In this document: one piece after another, positions 56,740-64,000 of the stretch
Position numbering within the stretch: position 1 is the stretch's first letter
Layout: every line of letters starts with the position of its first letter
Assembly: GCA_048772705.1 (NCBI GenBank)
Contig: JBLWGC010000230.1
Location: 1,302,001 to 1,366,000 of the forward strand
Reading direction: 5' to 3'
DNA from: Leidyana gryllorum EB-2025a
Lineage: Eukaryota > Apicomplexa
Length of the DNA stretch: 64,000 nt
Made by a program: the position numbers and the translations under genes
The notes under the pieces: generated by a model
Seen by the model: only the letters and a program-made list of their open reading frames with translations
What the model was told of the DNA's origin: nothing
Database searches by the model: none

Positions 56740-57348
56740 TCAAACAGATTCTGTGTCATCCGAATCGGTTTGTGGACCCTTCCGAGTTCCAGTGCGGATC
56801 TCCTTATAGTTCTTCCGCTCCCAACCTGATCCACCGACCGACACCACCATCGTCAGACTCTTCACCGCCCCATTTGCCCACCAGAAGGCAATGAAAAAGA
56901 GCACATACCAGGTGGTGGTCCATGCCATATTGAACTTATCCTCCGAGGTCACCCCATCATTGTCGACCCAGTAGATAATGAAGTCAACCCAACGACCGAT
57001 CAGAGTGAAGATCCAAGCCCACAGCACCAGTCCGAGCGCTGCAACGAGAAATTAAAACTCGAGAGAGAAATCTATATATTATTTACCTGTCTTGAAAAGC
57101 CCCAAGCCCTTCGGCCATCGGATCAGCACAGCCAGTATTCCTAGCACACCGCACAGGATTATGAAAATGTTTACAGCCAGAGTTATCCAGGTCCAAACGG
57201 AAGAGTGGTCTGATCGTATGTTGGACTGAAGGGTCACCACCTCTGCAGCCACAATAAGTACTGCCAGAATCAATACAAACAGCGATAACGGCATACACAG
57301 GACCTTGCTCATGTCTTTCCTCGAGGCAGGGATGCAACAGCACCCCAT
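56740..57348 (-). CDS. Four-TM membrane protein, family member 1
   Basis: Minus-strand exons 57087-57348 and 56740-57038 with a 48-nt intron encode 186 residues. The protein starts with a Cys-rich MGCCCIP, which could be N-myristoylated or palmitoylated. Four hydrophobic segments follow at about residues 18-38, 52-75, 88-108 and 118-140, then GGSGWERKNY and a polar tail. Intron position and phase, the PxxRxDxxK start and the G-x-G-W-E-x-K motif are shared with the genes at 57702, 62145 and 63084. This member is the most diverged. The function of the family is unknown. Confidence 0.85.
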
Positions 57349-57701
57349 CTTATCGCGATACTATAACAACCTTAATCAGTGATTGACAAGAAATGTACCA
57401 AAACCCTAATATCAGTACCCATGAGCTCAAAGTATGTGTGCGATGTCCCACAGGTGCCTTAATCAGTCTGTCTGAACTGTTCAATGGCCATCAGTCTGTC
57501 TGCACTGTTCAATGGCCAAAAGCGTCTTGGGTTTGGCAATGAATCATCGCACTCTATGTACAGCGGCCGACAAAGAATAGAAGAACGGAACCGAAAACTC
57601 AAACTAAGCCGAATATTCTTGCGTCCCTTCAGCCCTGTCTGTGACCAACGACAATCAAAATCTGAGGCTTATCCTTTCAAAAGCCGAATGACGTCGTCTT
57701 C
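57349..57701. other. Intergenic region with a 28-bp tandem duplication
   Basis: Between two four-TM genes of the same strand I see no gene. The only structure is a 28-bp unit (ATCAGTCTGTCTG...) repeated twice at 57462-57489 and 57490-57517 with one mismatch. It should include the promoter of member 1 and the 3' UTR of member 2. Confidence 0.7.
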
Positions 57702-58324
57702 TCAAGCCATCGCCGAAACATCATTGACGTCTTGCGATCCCTTTGCTTCGGTTTGGGCTCCCGCAATCTCGAGATAGCTCTTTCCTTCCCAACCGTGGCC
57801 TCCGACCGAACATACCTTCTCCATGCTCATGATCGCGCACAAGTACCAATGAGCGACGATCAGGTACAAGCCACCGAAGAACGAGGACCACCGAACCTGG
57901 AACACGACCCCCTCTGAAAACTCGGCGGGCAAGTAACGCGCACGGGTGGAGTAGATTGTCCATTTGGTGATCACAACGCACATCTCAATCGGTATGATCG
58001 CAGCGGCACCTAAAGTCAGAATGGATTGCCTTCTTCCGCGGAACCAAAACAAATCTTACCAATCCTTAGATACTTCAGTCCCCCTTCCGATCTCGCGGCT
58101 GCTGCTAGCAGCCCGAGAACACCACAGATTAGTACAAAGACATCAAAGACCATCACATCCCAGAAGTATCCAAGTTTAGCTTCATCTCTTGCGAAGACGA
58201 TAAGCTCTTCCAACTTGTTCACGATGAGCATTAATGAAACGATCAATACTACCAGGGCCAGCGGGCAGCATCCCCATATCTTGACCATGTCGTTCCTGGG
58301 AGGCGGCATCACAAGTCTTGACAT
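57702..58324 (-). CDS. Four-TM membrane protein, family member 2
   Basis: Minus-strand exons 58060-58324 and 57702-58009 with a 50-nt intron encode 190 residues. It has the family N terminus (MPPPRNDMVKIWGCCPLAL), TM1, a short loop with NKLEE, TM2, then exon 2 with TM3 (IEMCVVITKW) and TM4, and the signature GGHGWEGKSY before a polar tail. Exon 1 has the same length (265 nt) as in members 3 and 4. No known family is recognised; topology resembles generic tetraspan proteins without the CCG loop. Confidence 0.87.
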
Positions 58325-58655
58325 TGTTACAAAGTCGATCTGGACTCCGTGCCAATGTTCCTATCACCAACAAAACAGTCACTTATTTGACGAAGCTGTG
58401 AATTCAGAGGCAGAGCTGCGTGTGATCAATCCGCCGTTTTGTTGCTCCGCCTTTGCGTTGCAACACCGAAAAAGCGAATCCCAAGTATGATAACTCCGAT
58501 CAGTCACATTATCAGATCACTTCTCCGTCAGGTCACTCATTCATTGATTGATTGAGATGGAGTGATGCCAACTGAGTGGGCATTGTGCCGCCACATCTAT
58601 ACCACTCTGTCCACTTCACCATGGTCACGCTGCCGGTCGTAAAGTTAGCTCAGCT
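58325..58655. other. Intergenic region between divergent genes
   Basis: This 331-bp region lies between member 2 (minus) and the 629-residue gene (plus). I see no ORF with an ATG and a plausible product, and no RNA gene. It probably contains both promoters. Confidence 0.6.
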
Positions 58656-60545
58656 ATGTCACAATTCCCCGCTCGTCCGTACCCATCCATCCCCTCAATG
58701 AGATTCTCAAGAAACCTTAAGCTCCCTCACAGTCGTCGAGACACTTTGTACTCTTCAGGGGGTCGTAACGTAACGTCACGTCAACAAACGCCTCTGAATA
58801 GCTTTCGAAACTCTGTACCAAAATGCGCGTCCCAACTGATTCCAGAGACCGTTTTATCTGATCGGACTCAAACCTGGCGGCCTGCCCTCCACCAGCCACC
58901 ACTTGAGCCCATCAGGGCGACAAAATGCATTGGAGCAATTGCAGATCTCTGTAAAAGGTATACATACACACCGAGTTCCCCTCCCGTCACAGCCTCTATA
59001 CTGATGTTCAATCACCCCTCTCCTACTGTGTCGCGGTGTTCGGACCGTTTGAACCGTTTGACGCCGATTTCGACGAGTATGGCAACAGTGGCCGCTGAAC
59101 CAGCGCTGTCAATGAGAGAAAGAGCTCTGCCACCAGCCGGGGGAGGCACGTCGCCGCTCAGGGCGCTCCCCGACAGAGCAGCTGAGTCACACTTGTTCCG
59201 TCCGATGGGATCATTGGCTACTACCCCGGGCTATGTATCCCGTCCTTCGTCATCCGCGGCTGTCGGTCCGCCGGCCTCAACTGTACCTTTGCGGCGGATA
59301 ACAGGATCGACCTTACCCTACAGCCCGGCCCTTGAACTCAATCCAACTCAGGGGCGTCTGGATCAGCATGATAACAGCAAAGCCGTGGAGGAGCTCTGCT
59401 CCCGGATTCAACGTCTCAACGGGCACCCGGAAGCAGTGGCCATAGTCGAGGAAGTGCTGAACATCGTTGAAAGCCATCTGGGAACACCGCAAGAAGAGTA
59501 CATCAGGCAACATCTGCAGAGATGGGCATCCAATCCGTCTCCTTCAACTCCCCCCAGTGCTGTTTCTGATGATTATAAAACTCCAGAGTGGATATCAGTG
59601 CTCAACGAAATGACCGCCGCGGTCATTGAGACGCTTTTGGAAGGTAGTGATAGCTACTTTCCTCAGTGGCACACGATACCTCTGAACTGGGATCTGTCAA
59701 GATTGCATCGGCACGACTTCTCCAAGCCAATATTTCGAGAGAACGCGGTCAATGAAGCCATATGTGGGCTATTGAGCCAAGTTTCCAGCGAGGATTATGT
59801 CCTCGACCTCCGGAAATCGCCACCCTTGAGAGTCAAATGGAAAGGTCGGGGTCACGTCACAGCCGCACCGCCACCCTTACTCGCCACCTTGGTGTGGTTG
59901 TGGTCACCCTATCCAGTCTTCTGGAAACGCTTCACCGATGCCAAAGCTTGTGATGTGGTCTCTGACTGCAGCGTGATGCACTGTATGGCTTGCGGGGCCA
60001 GATGGAGTCGCTCACATTCGAGTCCGCCAAATCCGAAATGCATGTGCCGCCGAAGCATCCTGTGCCTCGACACTTTCGCCAAAGAGGAAGTGCCGCAGGA
60101 TCGAAAGCGCGTTAATGCCCTGACCGATGACGAGTACCGCAGATACGCCCGTAAGTGCCTTCAGATGGCAAACCGCGAGAGAAAGATATCTTGGCTCGAA
60201 GACGACTTCAACTTCCAGCCAACTCTTGCCGATGCTGAATGGCTCAAGAGTTTGTCTTCGAGCCAAGTTGAACGTCTGATGAGGTCACTGATTGTATTGC
60301 CACCTGGGGCCTCCACTTTGCTGCCACACCCCACTCCGTGTCCACTCTGCAATTTTGGACGTAGAGGCAACAGGAGGACCCGAGGCTGTTCATGGTGCGC
60401 TTCCTTGAAACCCGAGGAAATGGCTTCGGATTCAGACAGCTCAAGCGAAGGGGCTTTTCGAAAACGGAACAAGAAAGCGTCCCCTGGTTCCTTCAAGCGT
60501 AGACGAAACGAGAACGATAAGCCAGACCAAGAGATTGATAGATAG
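58656..60545 (+). CDS. Protein with paired-cysteine clusters and basic C terminus, unknown function
   Basis: A single exon of 629 residues starts at ATG 58656. Residues 1-230 are disordered and Ser/Pro/Arg-rich. Residues ~235-330 are helical. The C-terminal half has two cysteine clusters: HCMACGARW ... CMC ... C, and CPLC with CSWC twelve residues later. Both resemble zinc ribbons. The tail has a Ser/Asp acidic patch and two basic nuclear-localisation-like clusters (FRKRNKK, FKRRRNE). A nuclear nucleic-acid-binding role is plausible inference. No named family is recognised. Confidence 0.82.
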   Translation: MSQFPARPYPSIPSMRFSRNLKLPHSRRDTLYSSGGRNVTSRQQTPLNSFRNSVPKCASQLIPETVLSDRTQTWRPALHQPPLEPIRATKCIGAIADLCKRYTYTPSSPPVTASILMFNHPSPTVSRCSDRLNRLTPISTSMATVAAEPALSMRERALPPAGGGTSPLRALPDRAAESHLFRPMGSLATTPGYVSRPSSSAAVGPPASTVPLRRITGSTLPYSPALELNPTQGRLDQHDNSKAVEELCSRIQRLNGHPEAVAIVEEVLNIVESHLGTPQEEYIRQHLQRWASNPSPSTPPSAVSDDYKTPEWISVLNEMTAAVIETLLEGSDSYFPQWHTIPLNWDLSRLHRHDFSKPIFRENAVNEAICGLLSQVSSEDYVLDLRKSPPLRVKWKGRGHVTAAPPPLLATLVWLWSPYPVFWKRFTDAKACDVVSDCSVMHCMACGARWSRSHSSPPNPKCMCRRSILCLDTFAKEEVPQDRKRVNALTDDEYRRYARKCLQMANRERKISWLEDDFNFQPTLADAEWLKSLSSSQVERLMRSLIVLPPGASTLLPHPTPCPLCNFGRRGNRRTRGCSWCASLKPEEMASDSDSSSEGAFRKRNKKASPGSFKRRRNENDKPDQEIDR

Positions 60546-61720
60546 TCTTGTACCATTCAGCAAACCTGGCTCACGCCTGCTAACACCTTGACACAGCGTT
60601 CCCACAGACTCCTTGTTGGCTCTTAGTACCTTCACACACCATCAATACCGGCTCCTTGCCCCTCTCAGCACTGTCGCACACCCTTCACACGGGGTTCACA
60701 GATCCCACTTCGCGCTTGATGATCTTGCGGTGCTCCATCATCCGCGGCGCAGCTTCGATTCCTCCGTCATTCATTCGATATGTGACAGGCTGAGTTGAGG
60801 AGGTTCTTTTTGAACTCCCTTGATGAGCTGCATTGGCGTTCACCCATGCAGTGTGGTCGACGACTCAATTGACGAGATCTTTGCTTGTCAGGCGAGCTAT
60901 CTTCATGCATATATCCTAATCGAGTTGGCAGGGCAACCGATAGTGGGCAGAAGGGAGGGCTCCATATTGTATTGACACCTAACTCAAAGGGTCTGGACAC
61001 GGGATTCATAAGGCATTGGTAGCCCCTTCACACCCCATCACTACAGGGTAAATAGCCTATCATACAAGGTTCATAAAGTCTCACTACAGGATCACTGGTG
61101 GCTATGTCGTTAAAAGGGTGCATTTGCCGCTCACGTTCTCCCCGCCCGAATTGCGGAGTGGTGACACCCTGTATCCCAATGTGGCGTGTTGCCAGTGTCG
61201 GAAAGAGGAGGGAAGTAGCCAGGGCCCCCGAGAGGTCCGAGAGTGCTCAGCTGTCGAGTCATCTCACTCATCGGCGTTGACGTCCTCGGTCAGTACGGCC
61301 GCATCACGAGATACTTGCAGAACCTACGTTGCCTCTTGGATTCAGCCTCTGCCGGAATCATCAAAATTATTATTGCGCTGTTACAAACTTCGGCCCACTC
61401 AAATCTCCACGGGCTGGCCGTCAACGACCGATTCGTTGAGAACGACAACTTCGCCGCAGCAAAAGCACCCTAGTCGCGTATCAAGACAAAAGGGCTGGCT
61501 TGATGCCACGGGTCCGCAGAAAAGATGCGCGCTGTACATCATGCAGTCGCAGCCTGAAGGGTTTTGGAGGCGCTAAAACATGGAGGTCAGAACGCATGTG
61601 CCGCCTTGTGTGAGTCCGAGATCTATTGATGCAAAATAGTTCGGATCTCCAATCTTGGAGATCCAGAGGTATCTTGGTGACGAATGACGTGAGTCATCGT
61701 GGCTGAGGAATGCGGCGTAC
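60546..61720. other. About 1.2 kb without a supportable gene
   Basis: Short frames exist, but none has an ATG with a convincing product; the 152-codon plus frame at 61118-61576 begins with GTG. A 10-bp inverted repeat with a 2-nt spacer (GGATCTCCAA / TTGGAGATCC) lies at 61643-61664. I see no tRNA, snRNA or transposon ends. Confidence 0.6.
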
Positions 61721-61905
61721 AATGGCCGTCCCTTCAGTACAATCAGATCGAAGGCCACCAGGTCACAAACACTCCGTAGAGGTCTCTAATGTGACGCACT
61801 CCTCTAGTTTGTTGGTAATGAGGAACAGAAAGACTGTGATGACTAAGAGAGCCAAAGGACAGAATCGTCAAATGGCTGCTTTGTCATTCCCCGTTGGAGG
61901 AGGTA
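61721..61905 (-). pseudogene. Decayed copy of four-TM family gene (exon 1 remnant)
   Basis: The minus-strand translation shows PPPTGNDKAAI-stop-RFCPLALLVITVFLF, where the conserved Trp codon (TGG) has become TGA. It then continues LITNKLEE, hits another stop, and after a frame change resumes as AFDLIVLK, matching exon 1 of member 3 (DQMAFDLIVF). No ATG is present at the expected start, and no exon 2 is visible downstream. It sits about 890 bp from member 3, continuing the tandem spacing of the array. Confidence 0.8.
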
Positions 61906-62144
61906 TTGACAATTGACAGATTTGGGAGTCAAGTCAGTCGCGTCCGGACTCAAATCGTTGACCGGATTCTAAAAGGGCTGTCATTTCGCGAAGCCCCGGA
62001 TCAAACGTCCAGATCGTTTGACTCAAATGTATACACGATGTACACTCATCTGGATCGGTTGGGACCAAAAATACCTATTTCTTGGCAGAAAGTCAAGCAG
62101 ACACGAAGGATCGTCACCGCCGGATTAGTTTGAGAACCTTTCGA

Positions 62145-62790
62145 TTAGGGCTCGGTGAGGCCATCATCGACATAGACAGATGGGCTCTTCTCCTCGAAGT
62201 CTTTGAAGCTCTTCCGTTCCCAGCCGTGGCCGCCAGCAGCCACGACTCTCTCCATACTTTTGATAGCCGTCAAATACCACCAGCTGAGACCGAGGTACAC
62301 ACACGCCCATACAGTGGACCAAAGGCACTGAAGCCAGATGATTCTCTCCAGACTCCTTCCGGCGAGATACCAGTTCGTGATGTCATAATGGCCGTATCGA
62401 ACATGAATGCGGAAACGTGTCCATTTGGTGATTACGGATGCAGTCTCTATGAAAATTGCCGCAAAAGCGCCTGAAGCATTGATTCATCAGTCAGGGGGAA
62501 AGCTGTGAGACATTTGCCTTCTCACCGTGTCGGAGGGCTCTGAGTCCGCCTCCCCATCTCGTGAGTGTTGAGATGAATCCCAGGACACCGATGCAGAACA
62601 CAATCAGATCAAAGGCCATTTGGTCGTAGAACACTCCCCAGAGGTGTTCATCCCACTCCAACCTGATATACTCCTCCACTTTGTTGCCAATGGGGACCAG
62701 AGAGACTATGAGTACGAACAGAGCCAAGGGACAGAAGCGCCAAATGGCTGCTTTGTGATCCGTCGGTGGAGGTACTGTGCACTCAAACAT
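62145..62790 (-). CDS. Four-TM membrane protein, family member 3
   Basis: Minus-strand exons 62526-62790 and 62145-62470 with a 55-nt intron encode 196 residues. The start is MFECTVPPPTDHKAAIW, aligned with MCRCTIPP of member 4; a longer upstream frame is ignored because the paralogues begin here. TM1 (RFCPLALFVLIVSLV), a charged loop with NKVEE, TM2, exon 2 TM3 and TM4 (CLWSTVWACVYLGLSWWYL), then GGHGWERKSFKDFEEK. Exon 2 is nearly identical to that of member 4 from LWSTVWACV onward, indicating recent duplication or gene conversion. Confidence 0.88.
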
Positions 62791-63083
62791 TTTGGGGCAC
62801 CAAGCAGCCGATCTCGGAGGTCGCACGCTCAGCCAGCTGTGCACCCGAATTCGCCTCCCAATCAATCGAACAGACCTTTGACCCCAATCTGGAAGTCAGG
62901 TGTCCAAAATATTTCTTAGTCGGCTAACCTTCTCAAACTCCACGTCCAGACGCAGAACAGACGTGTTGGCAACGAAACTACAATGCAAACTCATCGGCAC
63001 AGTGTCAGTTGAGACCAAAAATGCCCATCTCGTCAAGCAAGTCATTGAGATACTTATGAATATCACCCGCGGTATATTTCCAG

Positions 63084-63738
63084 TCAGGGCTCGTTGAGCC
63101 CCTCATCGACATTGACAGATCGGCTCTTCTCCTCGAGCTGCTTGAAACTCTTCCGTTCCCAGCCGTGGCCGCCAGCAGCCACGACTCTCTCCATACTTTT
63201 GATAGCCGTCAAATACCACCAGCTGAGGCCGAGGTACACACACGCCCATACAGTGGACCAAATGCACTGGAGAAGAACTCTCTTCTCCAAATCTATGTCC
63301 TCCTGCTGCACCCAATTCCCGTTCTGGTCGTACCCCCAGCTAAAGTCGAGATACCCTTCTCGGATCGCATCCCCGTATAGGCCCCACTTGAACCATACGA
63401 CACCGATCTCGACCAATATGACAGCAATCGCCGCTGCATTGTAATTCACTGTGGAAAAAGAGTGTCTCCTCACCTTTTGGGAGAGCGCTGAGTCCAGCTT
63501 GCCACCGCCCAATCACTGAGACCAGTCCCATAACACCGACCAGAAAGACCATCACATCGAAAGTCTGAGTGGTCCAGAAGAAGGAAAACAGGTCGTCATC
63601 GTTGTAGAAATATGCGAACTCCTCCACTTTGTTGATAATGAGGAATAGAGAAACTGTCACGATGGCAAGCCCCAAAGGGCACTTTCCCCAGATAGCCGCT
63701 TTGTCGTTTCGAGTCGGGGGTATTGTGCATCGACACAT
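63084..63738 (-). CDS. Four-TM membrane protein, family member 4
   Basis: Minus-strand exons 63474-63738 and 63084-63433 encode 204 residues. The 40-nt intron (GTGAGGAGAC...AATGCAG) was chosen over a 25-nt alternative because it gives the same TM3 length as members 1 and 2. It has the family start MCRCTIPPTRNDKAAIW, TM1, an acidic loop (NKVEEF, NDDD), TM2, TM3, and an enlarged acidic loop before TM4 (DQNGNWVQQEDIDLEK). It ends GGHGWERKSFKQLEEK with a polar tail. The start lies 948 bp from that of member 3. Confidence 0.88.
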
Positions 63739-64000
63739 TGGGAGTGGCAGACAAAAGTGAGTGAGTGAGTGAGTCGGTTTGTCTCACGCTTTTCACCCGA
63801 ATTCGCGTTCCAACCAATCAATCAATCAATCAATCCCAGAGACCACCGTGAATTTCTGACGGCATCAAACGTCGGATCCTATAAGCTTCCTCTTTTTCCA
63901 GAGTTGGAGGTGGACCTCCCAAAGCTCCGTATCAGACGTCAAAACAGCTTTGTTGGTAACGAAAACACAATCAATGTACACTTGTCGGTGCAGTGCCGGT
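63739..64000. other. Upstream region of member 4, part of the duplicated unit, with microsatellites
   Basis: It contains a GTGA run (about 63756-63772) and a CAAT run (about 63808-63828). The last ~60 bp (CAGACGTCAAAACAGC...TCGGTGCAGTG) resemble 62951-63012 upstream of member 3, so the tandem duplication includes non-coding DNA and continues beyond the window. Confidence 0.6.

Noticed and set aside
56740-56834. Extended N terminus of the 55872-56696 gene to 56834
   Set aside because: This would overlap the conserved last exon of four-TM member 1 in another frame; ATG 56696 after an acceptor-like AG is more economical.
61118-61576. Plus-strand frame of 152 codons with CCQCRKEEG
   Set aside because: It begins at GTG with no in-frame ATG until near its end, shows no family similarity, and lies in a decayed region beside a pseudogene.
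62788-62865. Upstream in-frame start for four-TM member 3 at 62865
   Set aside because: All paralogues begin at the position of ATG 62790 (M-x-x-C-x-x-P), and the extra 25 residues have no counterpart.
63449-63473. 25-nt intron in four-TM member 4
   Set aside because: It keeps the frame but adds five residues (VNYNA) not present in members 1-3; the 40-nt choice restores the family length.

Overview
This is nuclear DNA from a unicellular eukaryote with a very compact genome. Genes lie on both strands, the standard genetic code is used, and nearly every resolved gene with introns has GT-AG introns of only 40-69 nt. Recognisable housekeeping genes are cytosolic ribosomal protein uL5/RPL11, COPII coat subunit Sec24, pre-rRNA processing factor ESF1, a PP2C phosphatase and a GET2/CAML-like membrane receptor. 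Lineage cannot be fixed from the sequence alone. Tiny introns, near-zero gene spacing and the DGTVGD form of the PP2C metal motif make an alveolate such as a perkinsid my best guess, at low confidence.

Bases 1-40771 (+) hold one extraordinary gene. Its first visible exon is a single open reading frame of about 38.65 kb that is already open at base 1, so the gene's 5' end lies outside the window. The exon runs to a canonical donor at 38654 and splices in frame to a second exon (38703-40771). The visible product is 13,573 residues. Its first half is mostly ordered-looking and rich in Trp, Tyr, Leu and Arg. It carries internally repeated modules (a W-x-W/C-Y motif followed by an A/D-AGL-x-W-W/Y-F motif), two CPxC-GNxM motifs and a WW-like segment. 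The second half is dominated by disordered, in-frame tandem repeats: FG-nucleoporin-like SLFGQ/GLFG repeats, KPTDA, SESEGQAD, SPD and VGRDGD arrays, and an SPK array in exon 2. SUMO-interaction-like motifs are clustered near the C terminus.

Bases 40796-53253 are a tightly packed gene cluster. On the plus strand are a secreted-type unknown protein, a 3CxxC zinc-finger protein (start codon overlapping the previous stop codon), the PP2C phosphatase, the GET2-like gene, RPL11, two unknown genes and Sec24. On the minus strand are ESF1 and a protein with an Fn3-associated/CHB_HEX_C-like domain. Same-strand gaps of 24, -4, 6 and 17 nt, each with an AG just before the ATG, look operon-like and would fit spliced-leader trans-splicing. 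Two convergent pairs overlap at their 3' coding ends.

Bases 53216-64000 are less familiar. They hold two large minus-strand unknown genes, a 629-residue unknown plus-strand gene with paired-cysteine clusters, and a dispersed and tandem family of four-TM proteins (four intact two-exon genes plus one decayed copy), all on the minus strand. The stretch 60546-61720 holds nothing I can support as a gene.
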